Below, in pieces: positions 25,401-36,500 of a DNA stretch of 64,000 nt. The translations under genes and the position numbers were made by a program. Source of the stretch: Anthoceros angustus (taxonomy: Eukaryota; Streptophyta; Anthocerotopsida; Anthocerotales; Anthocerotaceae); NCBI GenBank assembly GCA_010909165.1, contig VJWM01000239.1, forward strand, positions 1-64,000, given 5' to 3'. Every line of letters starts with the position of its first letter. Positions within the stretch are counted from its first letter, which is position 1. Under the pieces are notes generated by a model. That model ran no database searches and was not told where the DNA came from. It worked only from the letters and a program-made list of their open reading frames with translations.

Positions 25401-25694
25401 CAAGCACGCAACTGTTACAGCAAAACAGACGCAGGCAACACTCACAGTAGTCGGAGACAGCGCCTTCTTGTGGTCCATCAGTCCCAGATCCAGGCCTCTC
25501 TGCTGCTGCACCACACTCTGGTTAACATCCAGACTGGACAGCGGCTTCATCCGGCCACCATGGACTCCATCATCATCCTCACACTCCGCACGCCTCCCCA
25601 GCCCGCTATTCCCCGCTCCCACTCGCATCCCGAGTTCGGGTGACGAGATCTCCGACTTCCTCTTCCTCTTTCCGTCCTTCCTCACCCCCGCCAT
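22447..25694 (-). CDS. Plant-type protein of unknown function, 906 aa, 7 exons
   Basis: Exons, in transcript order on the minus strand, are 25694-25446, 25336-25186, 25080-23257, 23173-23111, 23018-22813, 22722-22643 and 22594-22447. All joins keep frame with GT-AG sites, total 2721 bases. The N-terminus is basic (GKRKRKS, a likely nuclear signal). A long low-complexity region (residues about 134-560) is rich in Ser, Gly and Pro. Next come 'GIISRIRDSKQVQAI' and a charged coiled coil (about 595-635). The C-terminal 165 residues look most conserved: 'ACRWLELLVMDMKGRIAALK' then a basic RRRFRNVL, 'HMSGWKKLFMSMDGML', and 'LPPAEKRKREIALAASAA'. I believe this C-terminal build occurs in an uncharacterised family of land-plant proteins, but I cannot name a function. 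Only the left copy of this locus is broken; this one is intact. Confidence 0.8.
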
Positions 25695-27659
25695 CCTCCC
25701 TCCCGCTTAGAAGCTCTTCAAAACGCACGAACCCGGCCAAACAGAGTCCCCTTTCGGCCACCTGATCTCATCTCCATCCACCCGGCCGCAGCACGGCAAT
25801 GCGGGCACACCGAGCGTGAATTCCTGACCGCTCTTCCCACCAAGAAGCCGCCCCAGGCGTCCACCGGCCAATGCACGTCGCAGCTGGCTCGGCAAGAGAT
25901 CCTCAATTTTCACGTCCAAGAAAGGCGCACCAGGACGAGGAGAGGGCGCCCGGTCCAGCATCCACACGCGAAGAGCGTCGGGAGGGCAGGAAGGCGAGCG
26001 GGTGGCAGGATGCAGGCGCGCGCAACCAAAATGTGGAGGGCAGGACAAACGCTGAGTGCGTGGGCGGGCTCGACATCTCGACAAGGAATTTGGCTGTGCT
26101 GCTCGAGTTTTTGAATCCGAAAAGCGAGGCAGTCTGGAGAGGCTGCAGCCGCACCAACCGCAGGTCACATACACAGTGCTCCTACTCACGGCCTCGCCGT
26201 ACCGTGACACGCCTTGTGACTCGCCACTCACTGTCTCGGTTACGGGAAAGGAAAGGCTGGCCCCATTTCGAATTTGAATGCCGCAACGGCTCTGCCCAGC
26301 TTTTAAATTTTACACTTTCGCTCCTCCGCCTTCCCTTTGTGTAGTGTAATACTCGTGTGATCGTTTATATGAGCTCAAAGTTTGGTGAACACTCCGCAAC
26401 GGAGAAAACGGAGAAGGGGGAAGACGCACTCTATCCTCCGTTAATCGTGGTCTCTTTGTTTTTTCCGGGTTTCAGGTCATAATATTTATAATTTTTAATA
26501 AAAATACTGGGAGTAGAGTAGATAATTTCTCCTATAATAGAATCTTAAACTGAATTGGTGTCATATAGCTTTCGTTCGAAAAATGTCAAAAAGACACTCA
26601 AAACTCCTTTTGAGTAGCATTGTCCTTGGGAGACGGGAGGATTTGATAAATTGGTAAGTGGTGGTTATGATAAGTGGTATTATATTTTCATATTTAATAT
26701 TAAATAAAATTCTACATCTTATATTCTAAATTATAATATTTAAATAAATGTAGAATTTAAATGAAACACTAAAATATGACTTGTTATTTTTCAGATCATG
26801 GTGGTGGTCACTAGAGTATAATACATGTTGTGTCGTGCCTTCGACACACAACGTCGCAAAACACAATTCGTGCATGCGTTCATACACACGCCCACTGGTA
26901 GTTGCAATTGAAACCACACTTGCAACCCTCCCCTCCCGTCCTACCCTCCCCCATGCTTATCGCTTTCCTACAACTGCGAATTGTATTACTTTGACTTGTC
27001 AACACGAGCTAGCAGTAATGTCAACACGAGCTAACAGTTACTTTTATGTTGTTTCATGGAATGATGTCTGAAGAGTCGGAATAAACTCCTAATGTTTTGT
27101 GAGATACTATGTGAGAAACAATAGGTCACTTGCAAAGCCTCTAGAGATGGTTTATGGATGTAGAGAAAATTAGCCAAGATATTTGTGCAGAAATGAAAGG
27201 TGTTGGCAATGGATACAAAAAATTAGAAATGATAGAATATGTTATAATAATATAATATTTTTATTATAAAAATATATTTTGGCTCAAAAAAATATATGCT
27301 GTAAAATGTATATAAATCAAGATAAGTGACTTGTTGTAAAATGTATAGTAAACAAGACAAGTAACCTATCCACAAACTACAAACATTGCAACTTGCTAAA
27401 GAAAGTCAGATTGTAATGTTGAATTGTATAGATCACTAAACCATAGGTACAAACAGCTTGGGCAAGTTGTTGTTAAACTAAGCCGTTATAAAATATTTTA
27501 CCATGTATATTAAATAATGACCTTAGTAACTCCATCAAATTGGATAAAAACTCTACACCTCAGCATCCTTAGAAACAAAAAGAATGCAACAAGAAAATAC
27601 CTATACAAGACACGTTGAGGAAGAGAGTACATATCCTTAACTAGGGTACGCTTTTAACG

Positions 27660-27864
27660 ATATTTTTCCTGCTAGGAGCTTCTTCAACTTGCTTCTCCCT
27701 ATATTTTTCCTGCTAGGAGCTTCTTCAACTTGCTTCTCCCTATATTTTTCCTCCTAGGCGCTTCTTCAACTTGCTTCTCCCTATATTTTTCCTGCTAGGA
27801 GCTTCTTCAACTTGCTTCTCCCTATATTTTTCCTCCCAGGCGGTTCTTCAACTTGCTTCCCCCT
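27660..27864. repeat. 41-bp tandem repeat, 5 copies
   Basis: Five head-to-tail copies of a unit starting 'tatttttcctgctaggagct' and ending 'acttgcttctccc' plus TA. The third and fifth copies carry substitutions (for example CTCCTAGGCGC). No coding role. Confidence 0.85.
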
Positions 27865-28068
27865 GCTTAATTTTTGGGAAATTTTGTGAGCTTGAGTATG
27901 TGATCCATGTGGCCTTCTTCTTGTTCGGTGTTCACCTCATGGAATGGCTGTAATTTCATACGAGTTTGCTTCTTCTGTCAAAGTAGCACCGTCAATTTCT
28001 TGTATTCCAACCCCTTCATAACTATAGTTTCGCAAACAGTAGAACTATTTGCCTCTTCTGTCAAAGGC

Positions 28069-28380
28069 GAGAATGTCAAACAATAGGATCCCATCCTCTC
28101 TTGCCAAGTTCAAGTGCCAGGTAAACCACGAGCTTGTCAATGCCTCATCTCAAACCAACACCAACCTTGTCTACCAACCAACGAATGTCAAACAATAGGA
28201 TCCCATCCTCTCCTGCCAAGTTCACCAACACCAACCTTGTCCACCAACCAAGGAATGTCAAACAGTAGGATCCCATCCTCTCCTGCCAAGTTCAAGTGCC
28301 AGGTAAACCACGAGCTTGTCAATGCCTCATCTCAAACCAACACCAACCTTGTCCACCAACCAACCTCTGACCAGCCACGG
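28069..28380. repeat. Complex direct repeat, about 3 units
   Basis: Units contain 'gaatgtcaaacaataggatc', 'ccatcctctcctgccaagtt' and 'caccaaccttgtccaccaac'. The middle copy is shortened, so two full units of about 110-130 bases flank a short unit. Frames across it are repetitive artefacts. Confidence 0.75.
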
Positions 28381-29354
28381 AACCCATTGGTTTAAACATG
28401 ACATAACGGATAGATATTACGGAGTAGGAAAATATTGCGGGAGCCACTTTTATTGAATTGAATTAAATTATTTTTGAGAGCATCCACTCCTCCTTTATTC
28501 AAAGCTTTTCTATCTAGTTGGAAACCAGTGTGTTCCTCCTTCATATATACCGTACCCCGAGGGGTGATTCAGCATTAATTAATTAAAATTAGTAAAAGTT
28601 GAAATTTTAGAAATGATTATACTTAAAATATTAAATATGTAAAGATTTATGAGTTTAAGATGCCGAAAATAAGGAAACTAGGGTTTATGTAGAAAATTAG
28701 GGTCTGTTTAGGGGAGGTCTATACATATCCATTAGTTATATATATATAAATATATATTTTAATAAATGTTGAAATTTTATAAAATTATTTTTCTTAAATT
28801 TTGAAAATTTTGAAAATTTTGAAAAATATAAATATCTTTGTTGAACCTTATTTTAAAAAAAATAATTATTTTGATATTATCCTGTTGAATTATCCCTTGG
28901 GATATGGTATATGTAAAACTTTTATAATACCTAATGAAAGATCTTTACTCTTTTTCTAAGTAATAGGTCTAAGTTCATGTAAGTCTACATACTGGGGAAG
29001 ATGTGACGAGTTTATGCTATGGCTTCTAAAGCGAAGTTACTACTATCTATCTACATACATATATAGATTGCAGCGTTTTTGTTTCTTTCCCAGTTTATTT
29101 TATATGTTTAAACAGCATGGAAGAATGGTGAATGAATTTAGTCACCTGTTTGTGGGTGGTCCTCTAAGAAGAAACGAGTTTGCTCCTGTCATGGATTTGG
29201 ACCTTCAGTCTCCATTGCTCTGTGGAATGCTCCCGTCCGCTGCTCCAGATGCAACTGTCCGGAACACTGGCCTCGTTGATGACTTTCAGGTTAGTCGCCA
29301 GCGACTGGTCTGCCCCTGTTGCATCCAGCGGGCCAGCGCGAGCTCCTGCGACCC

Positions 29355-32168
29355 ATGGCTGTCTGGAGGTTAGCAAGTATTCGGGGAAGAATTCCCGCTC
29401 ACCTGACTAGCAGAAAGCAACCGCTGGCCAATAGGGAAGCCGCAAGGTGCAGCACATCTGCAGGAAAGACAGCTCGTCCAAGAGGATATGTTGCTGGAGA
29501 CGGACCTTCGGGTGAGGGTAGCCGCCAGGACCTCTTGTGGCGACAATTCTCTCTGGACCCCACTCTCAAGAAGAAGTCCCGTTCGCCGGACTTCCGGCAC
29601 ACGGCTTCCCAGGAGGTCCTCCGGCTGAGCACCTTCTACAAACGACCTTGGATGGATGCCCAGTTGAGTGCTCTGGATATGCAGGATCGTAGCCGTAGCA
29701 GGCCTGCAGGATACGAAAGGGACGTTACGGCTGAAACCGTGAGCAAGCTATGTCACAAGGGGTTGCTCACGGAGGCAGTTGAGGCTTTGGAAATTCTCGT
29801 GAACACAGACTGCCGGATATCCAAATCTCTCTTTTATACGCTCCTAAGAAAATGCGTGGTTAAGAAGGATCTGCGTCTTGGGCGCCGTGTGCATTCTCTT
29901 GCTGTGAAGAGGGGGTACGAGTCGGACACGTTCCTGTGCAATCACATCCTGCGAATGTATGCTTCTCATGCCAGGTTGCAAGAGGCTATGGATGTGTTCA
30001 ATATGGTGGCCAAGCCTGATGCCTTCATGTGGTCTTCTATAATTTCTTCGCATGTCAAATATGGAAAAGATAAGCAGGCCATAGAACTATACCATCGGAT
30101 GCGCAGGTCAGGTGTGAAGCCAGATGCGCATGTGTTTGTAGCAGCGCTTCAGGCTTGTGCAAAGGGCACAGACCTGAAATCTGGGCAGCAAGTGCATGCT
30201 GATGTGCTGGCTAGTCGTATTGAGCCGAATATGTTTGTCTCCAGTTGTCTAGTAGACATGTATGCAAAGTGTGGGAGCCTGGAAGACGCCCAAAACGTTT
30301 TTGATGGGATTTCTCAGAAAGATGTGGTGACATGGAGTGCCTTGATAGCAGGATATTCCCAGCAGGGCATGGGGCAAGAAGCTCTTCGTCTTTACAGAGC
30401 TATGCAAGATGAGGGTGTCGTTGCACCCGATTCTGTTACATTTGTGTGCGTCCTGCAAGCCTGTGCAAGTGTTGGCAGCTCTGCTTTGGAACAGGGGAAG
30501 CAGATTCATGCTCAGATTGGAGAACAAGGACTTCAGGGCAATGTGGTAGTGTGTTGCAGCTTAATAGACATGTACGCAAAATGTGGCAGCTTGGAAGAAG
30601 CTCAAAAAGTGTTTGACGGACTAGGTAAAAAAGATGTAGTGACGTGGAATGCCATGATAGCAGGGTATTCACAGCAGGGCCAGGGCCAAGAATCCCTTGC
30701 TCTTTACAGGGCTATGCAAGAGGAAGGTGTGGCTGCACCTGATCCTGTGACATTTGTGTGCCTCCTGCAAGCGTGTGCAAGTGTAGGCCCCCATGCATTG
30801 GAGGAGGGAAGGCAGCTTCATGCACAAATCCGAGAACTAGGACATCAAGCTGAAGTGTTTGTGGCCAACAGTTTGGTAAACATGTACGCCAAGTGTGGAA
30901 GCTTGGAAGATGCTCAAGGGGTGTTTGATATACTAGGCCAAAAAACTGTGGTGACGTGGAATGCTTTGATTGCAGGGTATTCTCAGCAGGGCATGGGCCA
31001 GGAAGCCCTTCGTCTGTATGCTTGTATGCGAGAAGATGGCACTGCTGTGCCGACGTCTGTGACTTTTCTGTGCCTCCTGCAGGCTTGTGCAAGTGTGGGC
31101 ACCCTGGCTTTGGAGACGGGGAAGGAGATTCATGCACAGATCAGAAAACAAGGACTTCAAGCCGATGTTTCTGTAGCGAACAGTCTGGTCAACATGTATG
31201 CAAAGTGTGGCAGCCTTGAGGATGCTTGGGGTGTATTTGATGGACTTAGTGAAAAAAATGTGGTGACATGGACTGCTCTAATAGCAGGATATTCCCAGCA
31301 GGGCATGGGTCAGGAAGCTCTTCGTCTGTACCTTGCTATGCGAGAAGAAGGTCTTGTCGCACCAGATTCTGTGACGTTTGTATTTCTCTTGCAGGCATGT
31401 TCAAATGTGGCAGCTCTGCATCTGGGAAAGCAGCTGCATGCACAGATTAAAGAGCAGGGCCTTTTGGCTGATGTGTTTTTAGCCAGCAGTTTGATAAACA
31501 TGTATTCAAAGTCGGGGAGCATGGTTGATGCGCAAGAGGTCTTTGATGCATTGCCCAACAGAGACACTGTCACCTGGAGTGCACTGATTGCTGGATACTC
31601 CTCTCAAGGGCACAGTGAAAAGGTCTTTGACCTGGTTCAGAGAATGAGAGAGGATGGGATCCAGCCAGACAGCATCACGTACCTTAGTGTATTAACAGTA
31701 TGCAGCCATAGAGGCCTCGTTAACCAGGGGCAGGAGTACTTCCAGGCTATGAGCAGATGCCCTGGCATAAGTGCCACAGTGGAGCACTATACTTGCATGG
31801 TGGATCTCCTGGGTCGTGCAGGTCACATGGATGACGCACTAGCACTGGTAAGATCAATGCCTCTACAGGCTGATGCAGCAGTTTGGAGTGCTCTGTTGGG
31901 CGCTTGCCAAAAGTGGAGTAATGTGGAGTTGGGACGTCGTGCATTTGATGAAGCAGTGAAGCTGGACAAGAAGGATGCTGCAGCATACGTGTTGATGTCG
32001 AACATATATGCGGGTGCCGAAATGTGGGAGCAAGCCCGAGACATGCAGGTAAGGAGAAAAGAAAATGGAGCATGGAAGCAGCCAGGGCAGAGCTGGTGGA
32101 CAGACATGGGTGGACGGGTCCATAGTTTCTTGGTTAGGCCAGGCCAAGCTGGGCCTGTCCGGGAGTGA
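29355..32168 (+). CDS. PLS-class PPR protein, E2 type (cluster gene 1, 3 middle triplets)
   Basis: Intronless, 937 aa from the ATG at 29355, chosen because MAVW plus an Arg-rich leader recurs in other cluster members (an in-frame ATG at 29319 is also open). The leader fits an organelle transit peptide. From about residue 130 it is pentatricopeptide repeats: an N-terminal block (RMYASHARLQEAMDVF..), then P-L-S triplets with a 104-codon period, then E1 ('VWSALLGACQKWSN') and E2 ('SNIYAGAEMWEQARDM'), ending at the PG-box-like GQSWWTDMGG and stopping 15 residues later. Three middle triplets carry the 'ACASVG...ALE.GK' form of L motif; the last triplet has 'ACSNVAALHLGKQ' and 'MYSKSGSMVDAQ'. P-motif code residues (5, last) are SD, SD, ND, NT, TD, SD. 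PLS PPR proteins bind organelle RNA, mostly for C-to-U editing. No DYW deaminase domain is present, so any editing would need a partner; that is inference. Confidence 0.9.
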   Translation: MAVWRLASIRGRIPAHLTSRKQPLANREAARCSTSAGKTARPRGYVAGDGPSGEGSRQDLLWRQFSLDPTLKKKSRSPDFRHTASQEVLRLSTFYKRPWMDAQLSALDMQDRSRSRPAGYERDVTAETVSKLCHKGLLTEAVEALEILVNTDCRISKSLFYTLLRKCVVKKDLRLGRRVHSLAVKRGYESDTFLCNHILRMYASHARLQEAMDVFNMVAKPDAFMWSSIISSHVKYGKDKQAIELYHRMRRSGVKPDAHVFVAALQACAKGTDLKSGQQVHADVLASRIEPNMFVSSCLVDMYAKCGSLEDAQNVFDGISQKDVVTWSALIAGYSQQGMGQEALRLYRAMQDEGVVAPDSVTFVCVLQACASVGSSALEQGKQIHAQIGEQGLQGNVVVCCSLIDMYAKCGSLEEAQKVFDGLGKKDVVTWNAMIAGYSQQGQGQESLALYRAMQEEGVAAPDPVTFVCLLQACASVGPHALEEGRQLHAQIRELGHQAEVFVANSLVNMYAKCGSLEDAQGVFDILGQKTVVTWNALIAGYSQQGMGQEALRLYACMREDGTAVPTSVTFLCLLQACASVGTLALETGKEIHAQIRKQGLQADVSVANSLVNMYAKCGSLEDAWGVFDGLSEKNVVTWTALIAGYSQQGMGQEALRLYLAMREEGLVAPDSVTFVFLLQACSNVAALHLGKQLHAQIKEQGLLADVFLASSLINMYSKSGSMVDAQEVFDALPNRDTVTWSALIAGYSSQGHSEKVFDLVQRMREDGIQPDSITYLSVLTVCSHRGLVNQGQEYFQAMSRCPGISATVEHYTCMVDLLGRAGHMDDALALVRSMPLQADAAVWSALLGACQKWSNVELGRRAFDEAVKLDKKDAAAYVLMSNIYAGAEMWEQARDMQVRRKENGAWKQPGQSWWTDMGGRVHSFLVRPGQAGPVRE

Positions 32169-32479
32169 AGCAAGGCTGACACTGTGTCCTTGCGAACTGG
32201 AGAATGACTGATGTGGATTAGTCACCTTCACGCTGCTGCGGATGAGGTCACTGCCTACCTGATTTCTCCTTTGGAGATCCACCCGAGGGCATCACAATCC
32301 AATTCGCGTTCATTGAGCCGGCTCCATTGCTGAACAGATCGGTTGTTCGAGCCAGTTGACACATGATACTGGTCATGTTAGAGGAGAAGCGGGACTCCTT
32401 GGTGCTGGTGTTACCTCTAGTTAGGTCTGCTGCTCCAGACATGGCGAAGCACATGTTCCCTGCAACTTGGTGGGTAAGT

Positions 32480-32860
32480 CCATCCATCCCGTGATCCAAA
32501 ACTTTGCACCTGGTTTGCAGCCCAGACATCTGTTTGATATGTATTCTAAGTCAGGGAGCATGTTCGATGCACTCAGTTTTTTGATGCAATATCTGCAAAA
32601 CACGCAGTCTTCTGGAATGCTCCTGGATTGCCGGATACACCTGTCAAGGAGACACTGACAAGGTCTTCAACTTGATTCAGAACATCTGATAGAATGGCAA
32701 ACAGCCAATCGGGTCCTCATTTACCAGTGTATTAACAGTATGCAGTCACATTGGTCTTGTGAACAGGCGCAAGAATACTTTGAAGCTATGAGATAACTTG
32801 CATCAGCCCCATGGTGGAACACTACATATGCGTGGTGGAACTCTTGGGTCGTGGAGTTAA
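32480..32860 (+). pseudogene. PPR gene 3' fragment
   Basis: Plus-strand remnant of the C-terminal triplet and following L/S motifs of the cluster PPR genes. Recognisable pieces are 'DMYSKSGSMFDA' (about 32538), a frameshifted 'WNAPGLPDTPVKE' region, 'SVLTVCSHIGLVNR' (about 32725) and 'VEHYICVVELLGRG' (about 32812). Frames are broken by stops (for example TGA near 32688 and TAA near 32792). It lies between genes 1 and 2, so a seventh cluster member once stood here or a partial duplication occurred. Confidence 0.8.
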
Positions 32861-32869
32861 CAACCTTCC

Positions 32870-33564
32870 CTGAGTGCGGCACGGCTCAATGAGCCGAATG
32901 AAGAGAAAAGCACATGTGCTACGTCTGGATATCTCTGCTGATGAAGTGGAAGACCTTTCGTGTGTATGCAAGTCCCTGGAGTACGCAGGTAACAGGGTAC
33001 TTTGATGTAACCTGGACTTGCACTTGTAACCTGGAGTGCACTTGCTGCCCAGTTTTCAGGTCTCCATGCTTCGGGACTACCTGGGCCATCAACACTGTTT
33101 GGTATACCCCCAGACAGGATACTCGCAGCTTACGGAGCTTGATAATCTCAGCAAGTGGACTGATCACGCCACATTGCATCTTTCGTTTGTTCCATCATCA
33201 TTGAACAATTCACAGCTCGTGTCCTTCATGCAAGGACAACGTCTTCCTGGTCTCCGATTCCACGGGCAAGCTTCGTGGCTCGGCAGGTCCCGAAACTGGT
33301 GCTAGTGACAAGCTGGGAAGTAGTCTGCACTGCCTGAGCTTGGTGGTTGAAGGTTCGCTGCAGTTCGGCATTCGCCCATTCTGGAATCAGACGTGCCGCC
33401 CGTCGATGCCATTGCCCCTGGAAATCCTGCTCGTTGTTCCGTTTCCCAACCTCAGGGCTGGTTGGTCATCTTGGTTATGGCAGTGTCCATCTTGTGCTGT
33501 ATACAGTTGTCGTGCTGCCCAGCGACAGGTGGGTGTCACAGGTTGAGCTCGTGCTCCTACAAAC
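32870..33564. other. Spacer between PPR genes
   Basis: No gene is supported. Part of this spacer probably holds the promoter and 5' untranslated region of the second PPR gene. A short segment resembling the leader of other cluster genes begins only near 33560. Confidence 0.35.
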
Positions 33565-36500
33565 ATGGCTGTCTTGAGCGTGGCAGTCGAGTCACTCATC
33601 ATAGGGCAACAGGATCCGTTAGGGGGACTGCTTCCGTGGAGCCAACAAGGTGATGCCTTAACATGGGTTCTAGGAAGCGCTGCGAAGCCAGCCCGTCCAA
33701 GAGTATGTCTGGTTGCCAATGCACCGTCCGGCGAAGGTCATCGCCCAGAGGTCTGGTGGCGTCAATATTTCTCGGACTCCACACTGCGATGCGATATCAG
33801 GGAGCATACGGAATTGGCTTGGGTGGATGGTCTGGATATGCAGCTGGGTCGTCGTGCAGGATACGAGGGGGCCGTATCAGCTGAAACTCTGGGCAATCTA
33901 TGTCAGCAGGGGAAGCTCACTGAGGCCGTTGAGGCTCTGGGAGTTCTGGTGCGGACAGGCTCTCATATTTCCCAATCTGTCTTTTATACGGTCCTGAAAC
34001 AATGTATGACTAGGAAGGATCTGCCTTTGGGTCGCCGAGTTCATGCTCTAAGCCTGAAGAAGGGGCATGAGTCGGACACGTTCTTGTGCAACCACATTCT
34101 TCGAATGTATGCTTCTCATGCCAAATTGCAAGAAGCCATGGATGTGTTCAACATGGTCGCCAGACCAGATGCTTTCACGTGGTCTGCCATAATTTCTGCA
34201 CATGTTGAACAGGGACAAGGTAAGCAAGCCATAGAACTGTATCACAGGATGCGCAAGTCAAGTGTGAAGGCAGATGGCCATGTATTTGTGGCAGCCCTTC
34301 AGGCCTGTGCCAAGCATGGAGACCTGACAACTGGGCAGCAAGTGCACTCTGATTTGCTGGCCACTGGAGTTGAGCCTCATTTGGTTGTTTGGAACTGTTT
34401 GGTAGACATGTATGCAAAGTGTGGCAGCTTGGTAGACGCTCAGAAAGTGTTTGACTGTCTCGGTGAAAAAGATGTGGTAACGTGGAATGCCTTGATAGCA
34501 GGGTATTCCCGGCAGGGCATGGGCGAGGAAGCGCTTGATCTTTACAGGGCTATGCAAGGAGGAGGCATGGCTGTGCCTGATTCTGTGACATTTGCGTGCC
34601 TCCTGCAGGCATGTGCGAGTGTTGGCACCCTGGGTTTGGAGAAAGGGCAGGAGCTTCATGCACAAATTAGAGAACGAGGACTTCAGGCTAATGTATTTGT
34701 AGGCAGCAGTTTGGTAAATATGTATGCAAAGTGTGGCAGCCTAGAGGATGCTCGGGTTGTGTTTGATGGGCTGGGTCAAAAAAATGTGGTGACCTGGAGT
34801 GCCATGATAGCAGGTTATTCCCAGCAGGGTTTGGGGCTTGAGGCCCTTCGTCTCTACAAGGCTATGGAAGGAGAAGGTAGGATTGCACCAAATTCCGTCA
34901 CATTTGTTGGCCTCCTTCAGGCATGTGGAAGTGTGGGAGCCCTGGCTTTGGAAACAGGAAAGGAGTTTCATGCACAAATCAGAGAGCAAGGACTTGAGGT
35001 GGATGTGTGTGTAGCCAGCAGTTTGGTGGACATGTATGCAAAATGTGGCAGCATAGAGGATGCTCGCGTAATGTTTGACAAACTTCCCAAGAAAGGAATC
35101 GTGACGTGGAATGCCATGATAGCAGGATATTCCCAGAAGGGTTTGGGCCAGGAAGCTCTTTGGCTTTTCAGGACCATGGCTAATGAAGGCATGGCAGTCC
35201 CCAATTCTGTGACGTTTGTGTGTCTCCTGCAGGCATGTGCAAGTATGGGAACTGCAGCTTGGGAGACGGGTAAGCAGCTGCATGCACAAATCAGGGAACA
35301 AGGACTTCAGACTGATGTGCTTGTAGTGAGCAGCTTACTAAACATGTATGCTAAGTGTGGCAGCTTAGAAGCAGCACTTCATCTTTACGGTGCTCTGCAA
35401 GACGAAGGGACTGCTATACCTGCTTCTGTGGCATTTCCGTGCCTCTTGCAGGCATGTGCAACTGTCGGTACCCCAGCTTTAGAGAAGGGGAGGCATCTTC
35501 ATGCACAACTTAGAAAGCTAGGGCATCAAGCTGATGTGTTTGTAGACAACAGTTTGATACACATGTATGCAAAGTGTGGCAGCTTGCAAGATGCTCAAAG
35601 AGTGTTTGATGGACTTGATTTGAAGGATGTGGTGACTTGGACTACTCTGATAGCAGGGTACTCCCAGCAGGGGATGGGCCAGGAAGCCCTTCATCTCTAC
35701 AGTGCTATGGAAGAAGGAGGCATGGCTGGACTGGATTCTGTGACATTTGTGTGCCTCCTGCAGGCTTGTGTAAGCGTGGGCTCACTGGCTTTGGAGAAGG
35801 GGAAGCAGCTGCATGCACAAATTAGAGAACGTGGACTTCAGACTGATGTGGTTGTAGCCAGCAGTTTGGTAAATATGTATGCCAAGTGTGGCAGCCTCAA
35901 GGATGCTCGGGGCGTGTTTGATATTCTCCTTGAGAAGAATGTAGTTACATGGACCGCTCTAATAGCAGGATATTCCCAGCAGGGCCTGAATCAGGAAGCC
36001 ATTCGATTGTACCTTGCCATGCAAGCAGAAGGCATCGTCACGCCCGATTCTGTGACATTTGTGTGCCTCCTGCAGGCATGTGCAAATGTGGCTGCTTTGC
36101 ATTTGGGAAGGCAGATCCATGCAGAGATTAAAGAACAAGGGCTTGAACTTGATTTGTCTGTAGCCAGCAGTTTGATAAACATGTACTCAAAGTCGGGAAG
36201 CATGGTTGATGCACAGCAGGTGTTTGATGCATTGCCTCAAAGAGACGTTGTCATTTGGAGTGCACTGATTGCTGGATACACCTGCCAAGGACACAGTGAA
36301 AAGGTCTTTGACTTGTTTCAGCTTATGACCGAGGATGGCATACAGCCAGACAGCATCACGTTCCTCAGTGTACTAACAGTATGCAGTCATACAGGTCTAC
36401 TGGAAAAAGGGCAAGAATACTTTGAGGCGATGACCAGACACTATGGCATCACGCCCACAGCGGAGCACTACACGTGCATGGTCGATCTTCTGGGTCGTCG

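Larger units (their letters stand above)
25695..29300. other. Long intergenic region, AT-rich, no gene seen
   Basis: 25700-26340 is GC-rich and probably the promoter/5' region of the minus-strand 906-aa gene; frames there show no conserved features. From 26340 to 29000 the DNA is AT-rich with short degenerate repeats and no supported gene. Around 29014-29373 there is an open plus-strand frame, but it looks like the 5' leader of the first PPR gene rather than protein. Confidence 0.4.

Noticed and set aside
25871-26344. Open frames on both strands at 25.7-26.3 kb
   Set aside because: GC-rich promoter-like sequence; frames lack conserved motifs and overlap each other.
29014-29373. 119-aa plus-strand ORF before PPR gene 1
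   Set aside because: Overlaps the PPR start in another frame and has no homologue among the other cluster leaders; treated as 5' leader.
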